From Oegoconia quadripuncta (lineage: Eukaryota > Arthropoda > Insecta > Lepidoptera > Autostichidae): a DNA stretch of 64,000 nucleotides. The position numbers and the translations under genes were made by a program. This document shows, in pieces, positions 20,691-32,150 of the stretch. The notes under the pieces are model-generated. The model searched no databases. It was not told where the DNA came from and saw only the letters and a list, made by a program, of their open reading frames with translations. Every line of letters starts with the position of its first letter. The stretch's first letter is position 1. The stretch spans positions 16,245,505 through 16,309,504 of the forward strand of contig OX438757.1 of NCBI GenBank assembly GCA_949316235.1, given 5' to 3'.

Positions 20691-20872
20691 TACACCAATC
20701 ATCTAGTCCTATGGATACTAGATAACGGATAAACATACAAAAATATTTATATAAGCATCCATACACAGTTAGTATTCATCACACAAACGTTTACATTTCG
20801 CGGGATCCGAACCCTCAACCGTTGGTTTCGCGGACAGGGTCACTCCGCTACACCAATTGGTCGTTTTCTATC
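20690..20872 (-). repeat. SINE-C copy
   Basis: On the minus strand: head CGACCAATTGGTGTAGCGGA, B box GGGTTCGGATCCCGCG, linker ATGTTTATATAAATATTT-like and tail TAGTGTCCGAAATA-like. Related full copy at 48566-48810. Confidence 0.75.
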
Positions 20873-20984
20873 TCTACGAGGTAGAACTTTCGTCTCAAAC
20901 GATAGTAATTACAAGAATTGGAACCTTTCACCAACACGAGATCATGACCATTGTACACTTGTGTCAAAGTCTTTTGTTCCTTAG

Positions 20985-21540
20985 TCAACAAGGAACCCTT
21001 ATATTTCGCCATGTCCGTCGATCTGTCCATCTGTCTGTCTGTCCGACACTTACCTCAGAGGCTCTTAATATTATAAAGTTGTAATTTGGCATGGGTAATC
21101 ACACGTATAATGATTATGTGTGTGGGGATGATTTTCTTTTTTTTGTACCCCAAACGTATGGCGTGGCGTTAAATAGGTCGTACAAAAATAGAGGTTAGAG
21201 ATTAAACAGTTTTTCTTTTTAGGGTTCCGTTTAAGAAATATTAGGCTTCAAAGTGCAAGTTTTTGTTCGAGAGTTGGAGGGGCTAAAAGCTAAACGATTC
21301 GTTTTGGATACCTACGTGAAAAAATTCACGGCAGTAGTCTATATAACGAAGAAGCAAAACTATTACAGGTTAGTTAGGTTTTACAACTTAATGAGTAATA
21401 GTCGAAAATCTTATAAAATGTAAATGTTGATAATGATTTGTCAAACAACAAAAAGCCCCGTTCTAAGTCCGCATATTGTGAGGACAAGAACGAAATCCTA
21501 CACTGCGCGTGGCCCGACATGCGCTTGGCCGGTTTTCTAA
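20985..21540 (+). repeat. AGGGTTCCGT repeat family, two blocks
   Basis: GTCCGTCGATCTGTCCATCT (near 21012), AGGGTTCCGTTTAAGAAATA (near 21221) and ACACTGCGCGTGGCCCGACA (near 21501) are segments of one dispersed lepidopteran element. Non-coding. Confidence 0.5.
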
Positions 21541-21662
21541 ATATGGGTAAATAACACCTTTGAAAACTATTTTTGATGAACTGATATTATCTTTCTGTAA
21601 CTCGATATTTTACCAGTAACAATAGTATCAAAATTAGAGTACGAGTATATTATTACTATTGA

Positions 21663-24600
21663 TTAGTCCATTTCTATAACATTAGCAGCAATGTGCTGAG
21701 CACTATTACTAAGTAAACCTTGACGTACAAATATTTTTCCTGATTTTAAAAATTTGTATGCGAATACTGAACCACATACAAGTAAAATGAACACTAAACA
21801 AGTAACTATTACGTATAACAAAGCTCTGACGTCACCACCACCGTCACTCTTCCCAGTTTCAGTAGAGAAGTAATAATTTCCGTCATTATCTTTTTGTAGC
21901 GCACTCTTTATCTCTTTTATTATTCTCCCTCTTTCTGCGTTTAAATGGCTGGTTATCTTGTCTTCAAGCATATTATTAAATGCATCTGTTACATTATCTA
22001 ATTTGTAATTTTGATTAACATCTTTCGTGTCAAATTTTTTTTCTATACTATTACTTAGTTTATTAATAGCAGACTCTAAAGCCAAATCTCGATTATATGG
22101 AAAATATGTTTCTCTGACGCCACTAACGCATGTAATTCCATTAATGTTTTGTGAATGAAAGTCTAAGTTAGAAGCCGTTACATTTATCTCACGACTACGT
22201 AAAAAGTAGTGATAATTTAATAAATCGTAACAGAAAAAAGGATTACCGCCTATTGTAATTTTGTTAATTCCTTTGTCGGCAAAACTCTGAATCGATAAAT
22301 CTTTTATTAAGTTGTCATCAAGGGATAACACTTTTAATGTTCGCAGATTTCGAATGGTATCACTATTGAATTTTTGTATCATATTACTAGATAAATTCAA
22401 AGATTTTAAATTACTCAGCCCTTCAAATGTGCCAAAAAGTAATTTTGTTATATTATTTCCATGTAAATTTAGTTCACTCAAATTTTTTTGATACAGAAAG
22501 GTTCCTGGTTGGATATAAGATATCATGTTTAAACTTAAATCGAGTAAACTAAGAGAAGACATAGCTTGAAATGATTTTTTGTCAATCGATGTTATTCTAT
22601 TGGAACGCAATATTAGATATGTTATATTATTTATTTCTGAAACGTGAATCAGATCGACATTTTCAATATCACATGATGATAAGTCAAGGAAGTCGACTGA
22701 CACTTGAATGGCGGATTCAAAATTAAATCTCTTTTTATTATTCGACAGCAAAAGTTTTCTTAATGACACGTGATTAAAGCTACTTGGAAAAATTTCCATA
22801 TCCGAATTAAATTTTAAATTTAAAGACTCTAGGCTTGGTAGCAAACTGAAATAATGGCTTCCTATTTGTAAAATGTTATTGAAAGATAGATCTAAATCAC
22901 TTAGGTGAAGTAGTCCGTTAAAAGATTCTGTCGAAATTTCTTTAATTTTATTGTTATTTAAGAAAAATTTTCTAACTTTTTCTATACTGCTTATATTGAT
23001 AGAAAAGTGTTCTAGCAAATTATGTGACAGGTCTAAAAATGCAAGGGATTTACTTAAAAAAGCATTGTATTCGAAATATCTTAATTGACTATGAGATACA
23101 TTTAAGTATAGGAGTACGTTTGAAGTCGAAAATGATCCATTTTTTAAAGAACCAATATTTGTATAAGATATATCAACATACGTCAATGTTTTTAGTTCTT
23201 TAAAAGCTTCGCATACTAGACCTGTGAAAACGTTATTACTTAGGACGAGAATTTTTAAATTACTTAAATCTGCAAATGCCTTGGCGTCTATTTCCTTAAT
23301 GTTATTTCGAGATAAATCTAATTCCATTAATGATTTGACATCAGTGAAAGTGTTTTTTGTTATGTTTTGTAAAGAATTATTACTAGCTTTGAATATCGAA
23401 AGCTCTTTCAAAGATGTGACTTCAAACTCACTTATGTAGTTATTTGATATATCTAATGACATTAAAAATTTTAGAGATTTGAATGCTGCTTTTGATATCT
23501 TAGAAATAACATTGCTGCTTAAATTTAAATACTGTAAATGCATAAAATTGAAAGCTTCGGCTCCAATAACAGATAGTTTACCACCACTTAAATCTAATCT
23601 GCTACTATGAGTACCATGAAAAGTTCCTTTTTCTATTTCACCACCGAGACAATTATTTTCAAATAAAAACGTTGTTATATTTTTATCTTCAAAAGCTCCA
23701 GGTTCAATGTATTGTATAACATTATTTTTAAGAGATAGTAAACTTAATAGAGTATTGTATCTTACTAGTGTTTTAGAAATTACAGAGATATTGTTATAAC
23801 TCAAATCAAGTTCTAGTAGCTTAGTGAGTTCTCGAAACGCCTGATCATCAATTTTTATAAGGCGATTGTGACTAATATTCAGATTTTCTAGTTTATATTG
23901 TGTTCTGAAGTTAGCATTGTCAATTATAGAAATTTTATTGTAATCTATTGTCAATTCTCGTAAGTTCACCAAATCTGACAACATGTCTCCAATCTGCATT
24001 AATTGATTGTTTGAAAGCTGAAGAGTCTCTAGTTGTACTATTCTTGTAAAAATTTGCTTATTTAGATTTTTAATTAAATTATAAGATAAATTCAAATGTT
24101 TTATATTTATGAACGTTTCAAAAGTATTGTTTGGTAACGTTATTATTAAATTGCGACTCAAATCTAGTATAGATATTATGTTTGTAGTAGGTTTCGATGC
24201 GATATCTAATAAGAATGAGTCAGTTTGTATTTCTTCAATTAAATTATTAGATATATTAACTTTTTTAAGATTTGTTAATCTTGAAAAATTATTTAAATTA
24301 ATAACATTAATATTATTACTAATTAATTTTACCTCATGAAGATTTGTATAGTTGTATATTTTAGCTGGTACAGAAGTTAAGCCGCCATTTTCTATTGTTA
24401 GAGTTTTTAAAAGCCTCTCTAGTCCATTTAATCCAAATATTGGCGTCCAGGCTGTGTGACCACTTATTGATAGCAGAATGTCCGTGACGTGTACATCTTC
24501 AGATGCAGTGTAGTCATCAGGATATTCATCTAGGTCCGAGTAAGAAGAATTACATTTGAAATTCTTTATCAATTCTGGCAAGGTTTGCGCTGTTAAGCTA

Positions 24601-24775
24601 CAATGGATTTTAACTTCGCAATTTGTTTCTGTTATCTTTCGGAGTGATTCCCAATGACAACCCCTATTATACGGTGATGAAGTAGTAGAAGCATATAAAT
24701 TCCAGTATGTTGGTGTATGCACACACAGTGAGGTACCAACAAGCATTAGTATTGTGTGTATTACATACAATAGAT
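21663..24775 (-). CDS. LRR single-pass membrane protein, copy 2
   Basis: Sister of copy 1, with the same order throughout. The exon opens in the signal peptide (LLYVIHTILMLVGTSLCVH). Four cysteines follow with C-x12-C-x5-C-x15-C spacing, then an acidic tyrosine-rich stretch (YSDLDEYPDDY). LRRs come next, a cap (GGNPFFC ... GITC), a stalk (NAERGRIIKEIKSAL), the membrane helix LLYVIVTCLVFILLVCGSVF and a 31-residue tail ending VIEMD. The exon start at 24775 follows TTTATTTAATTTCAG in phase 1, the homologous place in all four genes. Alternatively the frame continues upstream through 24776 to ATG codons at about 24824 and 24812 behind a TATAAAAG box, so an unspliced start is possible. No frame damage. 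Confidence 0.88.
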
Positions 24776-24875
24776 CTGAAATTAAATAAAGAAGATTATC
24801 ATTAATCATGTAATCATTCATATATTTTTGATAATTGGGCAATTGGCCTGGGTGCGACAGTAAACAAGCGCTGAG

Positions 24876-24883
24876 CTTTTATA
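24876..24883 (-). promoter_or_regulatory. TATA box (TATAAAAG) upstream of LRR copy 2
   Basis: TATAAAAG on the minus strand, about 100 bases before the splice acceptor and 52 bases before the first in-frame ATG (24824-24822). It lies within a near-palindrome GAGCTTATAAAAGCTC. It would place the start site at about 24850. Confidence 0.45.
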
Positions 24884-24889
24884 AGCTCA

Positions 24890-25075
24890 TCATATAGCTG
24901 AGTCGTTTCCCTTTCGCTGCTGCGACACTTATCTGAGTGTTTTGTTAGTTATTTTTTTGTCTAACAAATTGTTGTATGTGTCGAAGTGGTGAATAAATAG
25001 TTTCTTTCTTTCTTTTCTTTCAATAAAGAATGTTTTAACGATAGATTGAAGTTAAGATTTATCACATATAATAGA
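24890..25075. other. Upstream flank of LRR copy 2, no gene seen
   Basis: Contains TTGTTAGTTATTTTTTTGTC and a near-inverted TAACAAATTGTTG (24948-24976), then AATAAATAGTTTCTTTCTTT, which looks like a retroelement end. Confidence 0.35.
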
Positions 25076-25078
25076 CTC

Positions 25079-25079
25079 A

Positions 25080-25122
<43 letters not shown>
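25079..25122. repeat. (AC)n microsatellite
   Basis: About 20 uninterrupted AC dinucleotides. Confidence 0.95.
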
Positions 25123-25123
<1 letters not shown>

Positions 25124-25214
25124 CATATAGTATATGTATACGCACACACACGCACCTCACATATATAAAACCATATTAACACAAATACTTTATATTCTAC
25201 CGCTTACCTAAATT

Positions 25215-25530
25215 ATATTCAAATTAAAAGTCAAAAAAGCTTTACGTCGTAAGTTATAAGAATAACATTTGAAATCGTCAGTTTAACCTATTATCAATTA
25301 TCACTCATTCACAAGGCAGACTCCCCAGAAAAGAACGGGCAAGAAACTCAGGCGTTGCTCTTTTTAAATATCTAAGTATTTTTACAATTTATGATACTTG
25401 TTGTAACAAAGAAAAAAAAAAAAGAAAAAGACTGGATATCGTCGAGCGGTTCATGTCCACGCATTATTATCATTTAGGTAGTCAGAAAATTTAAATAACA
25501 CTGTTTACTTTTTTTAAAATAAATAAATAA
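25215..25530 (-). repeat. LINE 3-prime end (L1), minus orientation
   Basis: AAAAGTCAAAAAAGCTTTAC, TTACAAGGCAGACTCCCC-like, AAGAACGGGCAAGAAACTCA: the inverted counterpart of 13810-13960. It reaches the coding C-terminus near 25440-25500. Confidence 0.7.
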
Positions 25531-25665
25531 TAAATATTTCGGACACCCATTGGTCTAAATCAATTATATAGTCCCAAACTAAGCAAAGCTGTTACTGTGG
25601 ATACTAGATAACGGATAAACATACATAAATATTTATGTATATAAACATCCATGACTCGCGAATAA
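25531..25665 (-). repeat. SINE-C tail fragment
   Basis: AAATATTTCGGACACCCATT, CTAAGCAAAGCTG, GATACTAGATAACGGATAAA: the SINE-C tail without its head. Confidence 0.65.
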
Positions 25666-25744
25666 ATCAATCAATCAAATACGATTTATTGTTTAAATAA
25701 GGAAGGTACATTTAAATATCTTGTAGAAACTACAAATTAGGCGG

Positions 25745-25850
25745 CTGATTTAAATCTGTGACCTGCACTCGAAAAGATAAATATGCTGTGTTTGAAAAAA
25801 AATCTTAATTTATCCAATAATGGCGCCACTGGACGATATAAACCCTCTTA
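25745..25850. repeat. Repeat fragment (GTGACCTGCACTCGAAAAGA type)
   Basis: Inverse relative of 43985-44110 (CAATAATGGCGCCACTGGAC). Non-coding. Confidence 0.45.
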
Positions 25851-26315
25851 ATCAATAGTCATCAAACAACGCTGAAATCTAACATCTCGTTTACTTTTAA
25901 TTATAAAAGAACCATATGTCCGGGCAAAGACTGGATACACAGATATGGCCATCAAACTAGATAAGTAATGAAACCTCTGGGAAAGAGGAACTTAAGTTTA
26001 GAATCCAATAACTCACCCATTTTTTATTTATTTCTGAACACTTTGATATATTTAACCACAATTATTATAATCCATTACGCTGCTTGCGTTATCATCAGCA
26101 GGCTGGGTGATAACTGTTTATAGACACTGTTTATATAAGGACGTTCGGGTCCAGACTAATACCTACTCATAGATAAGAATGTTTGCTCCATAAAGCGTCA
26201 ATGTACTTTCTCCGACGTAGATATCCAACTAGCGACCTGTATGCACACTGCGAAGTATTTATTATCAGTAAGAAAGCTCAACATTTTACAAACCATACTA
26301 CGGAAGCACGCTGTT
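25851..26315. other. Intergenic, no supported gene
   Basis: Contains a GCTTGCGTTATCATCAGCAG repeat-like segment. No frame with a domain. Confidence 0.35.
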
Positions 26316-26380
26316 ACGACCTGTTTGGTGTAGTGGTTAGCAACTCTACCACTCGTAAACTCAAATAACCTTTCAAAACT
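26316..26380 (+). repeat. SINE-B head fragment
   Basis: ACGACCTGTTTGGTGTAGTG then GTTAGCAACTCTACCACTC; the rest of the SINE is missing just before the LINE frame at 26421. Confidence 0.6.
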
Positions 26381-26420
26381 CTCAGAGCTAGAGCCATGTA
26401 CCAATGATGAAATTTTTTAA

Positions 26421-27807
26421 ATAATCAATAGCTTAGACTCCAATTCAAGTACCGGCCTTGATGGTATTAGTACTAAAGCCATCAAATGTGTAAAAACGCT
26501 GATAGCACCTAGCCTCACAAAATGCATTAATTACCTACTATCGGATGGACGCTTTCCAGAATCACTTAAACTTACAAAAGTCAGCCCAATTTATAAATCT
26601 AGCACTAAGACTGACCCCGGAAACTATAGGCCGATTTCATTACTCCCAATACTATCGAAAATCTTGGAAAAAATACTGCATATACGCTTGGTATCCTATT
26701 TCAACTCATTAAACTTAATCTCTGCACGACAGTTTGACTTTAGACCCAAAAGTAATACTCTGGCGGCAACAGTTGACTTGGTTACTAAGATTAGACAGAA
26801 CATTGATAACAGAAAAATTGTAGTGGGTATATTTATTGATCTCAAAAAGGCATTTGATACAGTCAGCCATAATTTTTTAATAAAAAAGCTTAAAATTATT
26901 GGCATTACTGGTAGTGCATTGAGCATATTTGAATCGTACCTCAAGAATAGGCAGCAAGTAGTAAAAATAAATGAGCACCAAAGTGACACGCGCTTCATAA
27001 CTTTCGGGGTCCCTCAGGGTTCAATTTTGGGCCCATTACTGTTCCTGGTCTATGTCAATGATATCAATGACTTGGGATTACATGGCCACATAACTTTATA
27101 TGCGGACGACACATATCTATTCTACTTCGGGTCCTCAATACACAGTATTATTGAAATGGCTCAGGAAGAACTAAACACTGTATGTGACTGGCTGCAGTCA
27201 AACCTTTTAACTATAAACGTCTTGAAAACATCTTATATTATCTTTAAAGCTAAAAACAAACCAATACCTATACATACACCACTCACCATTAACAACATAC
27301 CAATCCAAGAAAAGGGCTCTGAAAAATATCTAGGACTACACATGGACAGTAGATTGAAATGGAATGTACATATCGACCACATAAAAAAAGTTATATTCAT
27401 TTATGGGCTCCTTACGCGGCAAAACACGTTCTATACCCAAAAAGGTACGCATGATTATTTATAATTCTCTTGTAAAATCACACCTTACGTATCTAGTTCA
27501 AATATGGGGAAATGCTTACGTTAGTAACTTATTATTATTAGTAATCTGTGGCAATGCATGCAAAACCAAACTATCAGAACTACAAATTATTCAAAATAAG
27601 CTAATTAAAATGTTATTTCATTATCCCTATTTAACATGGACTGCCAAAGTATATAAAGAAACTAATTTAATGAACATAAATCAGCTATATTCTTACTATA
27701 CAGGCATTCTTATCCGAAAAATATTAAATGGAAACATTCACACTACAATCTCATTCATTCAAGCAAAAAATGCCTCTAAACGCAGCACAAGACGAGCTAT
27801 ACATTGA
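26421..27807 (+). pseudogene. Non-LTR retrotransposon reverse transcriptase, truncated and frameshifted
   Basis: From just after a TAA at 26418, the frame reads STGLDGISTKAIK, then PGNYRPISLLPILSKILEK (RT fingers), GIFIDLKKAFDTVSH (motif A), GVPQGSILGPLLFLVYVNDI and LYADDTYLFYFGS, the catalytic YADD. It continues to about 27400, where a shift of frame moves the C-terminal part (SIPKKVRMIIYNSLVKSHLT) into the next frame, ending 27807. This is the RT of a Jockey/CR1-like LINE. The catalytic residues are intact, but the 5-prime half is missing and the frame is broken, so it is inactive. Confidence 0.9.
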
Positions 27808-27811
27808 GTTA

Positions 27812-27935
27812 CCAAAGTTCAGAAGGCGGAGTGTGAGTTTTGTTTCGACTTAACTTTACTACCGCGTTCACGTTTACGCGAAGATTTGTATGAAGAAATG
27901 TGCAGCGCCTCTCGCTCTCGCTATTTGTATATAAA
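27812..27935 (+). repeat. Left half of the GCGGAGTGTGAGTTTTGTTT MITE
   Basis: Matches the left part of the element at 42822-43012 (TTTACTACCGCGTTCACGTT). The right terminal repeat is missing. Confidence 0.65.
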
Positions 27936-28049
27936 ATTTTAAATGTATACCCATCAAATCGACACGAAGCATTAAACTGATAAAATGGTTGAAATCAATT
28001 CAGTGTGACGAAACGGAGGAACTCCTTGGACATAGCTAAGATAAACAAA

Positions 28050-28073
28050 ACACACACAAAACCACACACAAAA

Positions 28074-28114
<41 letters not shown>

Positions 28115-28300
28115 ATAATAAAAGTTTTTTTTAATTAAGTGGTAGTATCTAATCTATTAATAATTACAATGTTTACTATGCTTAGTTAAGGAAGAGCAAG
28201 ATTTTCTGGCACAGGTATCCTAATATCTAAAAGTAAATCTGTAATTCCTAAAGAAAGAAAGAAACATTTTTTCATTTTTCCTTTTTTTTCAATGAATCGC
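28050..28300 (+). repeat. Dispersed repeat with (AC)n head
   Basis: An (AC)n tract (about 28066-28110), then AATTAAGTGGTAGTATCTAA, TTACTATGCTTAGTTAAGGA and GATTTTCTGGCACAGGTATC. A second copy is at 46690-46960. Confidence 0.7.
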
Positions 28301-28589
28301 AATTGTCTACCCCGCTTAAAATTAAATAACGGATCTTTACTAAATAAATTATACACCCCCACACACACACATACCTACACACATAATGTAGTTTTATTTA
28401 TTATGTTAAAACAAAAATACATTTATAAGTATAGTAATGTTAAGCTAAAACCGTATCTATGGTATGGAACAGCCGGACTTCCTCTTACGGGTATTGTTAT
28501 ACCTAAAAGGAAAGTCCCGTCCATTGCCCCCCACTTCCTTGGGCAGTCGGGTAATAAAAAAGTAATATAATATGACTCTTAACTTTTTT

Positions 28590-28745
28590 TATCAGCCTAT
28601 CTTGTCCCACTGCTGGGTAAAGGCCTTCCCCAAAACCTACCACGCATTTCTATCCATGGCCTTTTATCACCATCCCTCTTGAAACGCAATGAGATCGTCT
28701 CTCCAACGATTGCGCGGTCGACCCCGACGACGTTTATTCCAGTCA
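28590..28745. repeat. Lepidopteran dispersed repeat fragment
   Basis: CTTGTCCCACTGCTGGGTAA then AGGCCTTCCCCAAAACC and CTCTCCAACGATTGCGCGGT, a type common near RTE fragments. Confidence 0.5.
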
Positions 28746-28762
28746 AGATATGCATATTTAGT

Positions 28763-29162
28763 AAATTTCACCGAGGGCAAACATCATGATTCATAAACTA
28801 CTTTTAGAAAATATAAAGTAGCTGTCGATAATTTTTTTTGAAAATAGTTTTAGAAGATCTTATCATGTTTACAACGCAATGAAGTGCACAGTGGTAACTT
28901 TAATTTATTATTGGAGCTTTTATGTTTTATGTAGTATATCAACCATCTGGTATCCACAACACAAGCCTATAGTTGCTCACTGTGGAACTAGATGGCGCTG
29001 TGTGTATGTCTAAGGATGTTTTATTTATTTATTTATAACTAAATACCTACACTATACCTAAAGCAAACTCCTGATCCGTTAGAAAATATGTTTTACAATA
29101 TCACTGATAGGTACTCTGTCTATGTACAAAAAAATCAGGGCCTTTAAGATTATAGGAAGTTA
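28763..29162 (+). repeat. Foldback repeat R, left inverted copy with SINE-B tail inside
   Basis: Mirrors 29548-29841 plus 30220-30330. Includes CGCAATGAAGTGCACAGTGG, a SINE-B tail (28930-29030) and the end ATTATAGGAAGTTA. It is truncated on its left. Confidence 0.75.
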
Positions 29163-29547
29163 GAGCGTTATCACACTAACGAGTTGCGGCGAGTGGAAAG
29201 CGGGGCGAGTGCGCAGCGAGTACGCCGCGAGTTCGCGACGTATGCGCAGCGAGTTCGCGGCGTGCGATTCTCGTTTTGTACATTCAGTGCCAGAATGGAT
29301 TACAACGAGGAAACACTGCTGTTAGCTTTGTTACTTCGAAGACGGAAACGAAGACAAAAGCAGATAAACCGACGAATATGGGAGGACCCATTATCAAGTT
29401 ACAAAATGGCGTCAACAGCGCTGTTCGCCGTGAGCTCGCTGCGCACCCGCGGCGTGTTCGCCACGCACACGTCGCGAACTCGCGGCGTGCTGGCGCGCAC
29501 TCGCCCCGCTTCCCACTCGCTCGCAACTCGCTAGTGTGATAACGCTC
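29163..29547 (+). mobile_element. GC-rich Harbinger-like element with about 110 bp inverted ends
   Basis: Ends GAGCGTTATCACACTAACGA and its complement TAGTGTGATAACGCTC. The arms are rich in GCGAGT/GCGGCG units (left about 29163-29270, right about 29430-29547). The centre encodes a short frame starting MDYNEETLLLALLLRRRKRR (ATG at 29295) with IWEDPL after it. This resembles, from memory, the arginine-rich start of PIF/Harbinger transposases. No catalytic domain remains, so it is non-autonomous. Confidence 0.55.
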
Positions 29548-30565
29548 TAACTTCCTATAATCTTAAAGGCCCTGATTTTTTGTACATAGACAGGGTACCT
29601 ATCAGTGATATTGTAAAACATATTTTCTAACGGATCAGGAGTTTGCTTTAGGTATAGTGTAGGTATTTAGTTATAAATAAATAAATAAAACGTCCTTAGA
29701 CATACACACAGCGCCATCTAGTTCCACAGTGAGCAACTATAGGCTTGTGTTGTGGATACCAGATGATTGATATACTACATAAAACATAAAACCTACAATA
29801 ATAAATTAAAGTTACCACTGTGCACTTCATTGCGTTGTAAAGATAACAATAATAACAATAACAATATTTTATTGAACCGAAATAAATTACACAACTGTTG
29901 AAGCTTTGTTGTCTGTGGTAGTTAAAAACTGTGTTACAGACAACAATGTCTTCCCCATATATTTTGTACAATAAGTAAATTTTTGCCATCTAAGGGTGTA
30001 GAGAGTTTGGTAAGTATATAAATATAAGTAAATAATAAATGTATATAAAATATATTTGAATATATATATATATATATATAGGATATAATATATATCTACA
30101 AAATTCTTTGTTGCACCCATGTTATTTTTCATTTATATAGTAACATATAAATATAAGTTGATAGATATCTGTATACATAAATACATACCTCTTTATTAAT
30201 ATAATTAATTAGGTTATATTCTAAGATGCTAAGATCTTCTAAAACTATTTTCAAAAAAAAATTATCGACAGCTACTTTATATTTTCTAAAAGTAGTTTAT
30301 GAATCATGATGTTTGCCCTCGGTGAAATTTTTCATAATTGTAAAGAAGTTATGGCTCGATTTTTTTGAAAATAGTTACAGGGGTTCTAAGTTTATTCTCC
30401 GACGCAATGTAATTCACAGTGGTAATTTTAATCATAATAGTCTATGTTTTATTACTAAATATGTATACAGCAAGCTACCGATTTGTTAGATTTTTTTTTA
30501 TTCTATCACTGCCAGGTACTTCTGCATGTGCAAAAAATCACACTCTTTAAAATTACAGGAAGTTA
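29548..30565 (+). repeat. Foldback repeat R, right copy with two insertions
   Basis: Starts TAACTTCCTATAATCTTAAA and ends with the complement-like TTAAAATTACAGGAAGTTA, so R has long terminal inverted repeats. An inverted SINE-B tail lies at about 29695-29775. AT-rich foreign sequence of about 380 bp, including a (TA)n run at 30060-30080, sits at about 29842-30220. Related R pieces: 37440-37810 and 62505-63795. Confidence 0.7.
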
Positions 30566-31485
30566 AAAGTGTATCCTCTGGCATCCAGGACGTGCTGGTG
30601 TATGTCCATTTTGCGGAATGCGGCTAACGTGGCCAGTCCCATATGCATGACTGTTTTTCTCCCTACATCAGCAATTCGAATCATTTAACGCAATGTGGTG
30701 TTGCGAACTTCGTTACAACGTTTATTGCCGATAATACTGCGTTCCATTGTCCTTTGGCAAATCTAGAGTTTGGACTTCGACTATAAATGGAAAATTTAGA
30801 AAACCTCCGTGTAAACAAATGGTTAAAATATTATAATATAATAATCGGTAAGTAAACCTTGCTTGATCATCAGTGAATTATGTTTTAGACATAGGTATAT
30901 ATTTATTTAACACCACACTATAGCAACAACAATATTAATTTATTTTGTTGTGTTAATTATGTGGTTTTTATTGTTTCTGTTCGTCTATTTTGGTTGTATG
31001 TACTGTGCAGTAAATGGTTTTTCTATCTATCTGAGTGCTTAGAAATTAATATTTTTGTTATTATGTCTGTAACTAGTTGCCTGATAATAAATATAATAAA
31101 TATCCTGTCCCGTCGCTTACATAGATACATGCCTCTAAATAATTCATAAAAAATTAAGGTATTCATTTTTTAAATATCCGCCATCTACCGGTGTTACTTG
31201 GAACTAGTTCCAGCGGCTAGCAAACCGGAAGCGCTCCGGTATCCCGTGCCTAGAAGCAGTACTACGCCTTGCATACTTTTCATACAACTCGTCGTGTGTA
31301 AACAGCTAAATTGTGACTGTGTGTGTGAAACAGTATGCATGTAGGTTTTGAAAACATAATTGTAACCCGTCCGATTGAAGACGTGAAAACACCGTTAGAA
31401 TTGTTGATTGCAGAGGGGCGATTTGTTTCAGTCGGATTGACCGACTAATTCTTCGTTTGGGACTAGTGATTAATAATAATAAATG
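30566..31485. other. Intergenic, no supported gene
   Basis: AT-rich, with a GC-richer patch at 31180-31290 (GGCTAGCAAACCGGAAGCGC). No frame with a recognisable domain. Confidence 0.35.
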
Positions 31486-31489
31486 TCTT

Positions 31490-31580
31490 TGCACAAACAC
31501 ACAGCGCCATCTAGGTCCACAGTAAGCATCTAGGCTTGTGTTATGGGTACCAGATGGTTGATAAACTACACAAATACATT
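31490..31580 (-). repeat. SINE-B tail fragment
   Basis: CACACAGCGCCATCTAGGTC and TGGGTACCAGATGGTTGATA, the SINE-B 3-prime part inverted. Confidence 0.7.
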
Positions 31581-31740
31581 TTTTTTTTGTAAATAAATAT
31601 AATTGAAATTTTATGAGTTATTATATTAATTCTGTGACATGGGTTTGCACCACAGCATTTTGTCTAGATAAAGTCATAAGTAGTCTCAGTCTAATTAAGC
31701 TCTACTAAACGGAAAATGGTGATTGCTATAAGTATTGTAT

Positions 31741-31833
31741 TTTTTTTATGCACGACGGGTTCGTGCTTGACCTCAATCACACCTGATGTTAAGTGAAGAT
31801 GAGGTCGAAGGTGGAAGCGTACTGACCCAGAAC
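31741..31833 (-). repeat. SINE-A tail fragment
   Basis: ATGCACGACGGGTTCGTGCT, CACCTGATGTTAAGTGAAGA, TCGAAGGTGGAAGCGTACTG; head missing. Confidence 0.75.
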
Positions 31834-31895
31834 CCGGACCCGGAAACTTATACATATACCCGTGGAAGCGTTTATGTATAAGTTGTATAACCATG

Positions 31896-32150
31896 GACGA
31901 CCTATTTGGTGTGTAGTGGTTAGCAACTCCGACCACTATACCCAAAGGTTACGGGTTCAAATCCCGCTAGCGGCATAATGTTTGTGTGATGAATACGGAC
32001 ATGTGTTAGTTAAGGATGTTTTCATTTATAATAAGTATTTATTTACAAAAAAATATTTATGTAGTTTAATCAACCATCTGGTATCCACAACACAAACCTA
32101 CAGTTGCTTACTGTGGAACTAGATGGCGCTGTGTGTATTTATTATTATAT
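31896..32150 (+). repeat. SINE-B, near full length
   Basis: Head ACGACCTATTTGGTGTGTAG, B box GGGTTCAAATCCCGC (one change from consensus), linker GTGTGATGAATACGGACATG and tail AACTAGATGGCGCTGTGTGT. Confidence 0.8.

Noticed and set aside
24776..24842. N-terminal extension of LRR copy 2 up to 24842
   Set aside because: It starts at a TTG and crosses a clear splice acceptor conserved in all four genes; kept only as an alternative from the ATG at 24824.
25079..25122. CRISPR-like or regulatory array
   Set aside because: Plain AC microsatellite, as at 28066 and 46690; no spacers.
26664..27464. A functional reverse transcriptase gene
   Set aside because: YADD is intact, but the frame begins mid-domain and breaks near 27400; no 5-prime half or ORF1 is present.
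29184..29534. A 116-residue arginine-rich gene
   Set aside because: Most of the frame is the GC-rich terminal repeats of a transposable element read through; only the short central part resembles a transposase start.
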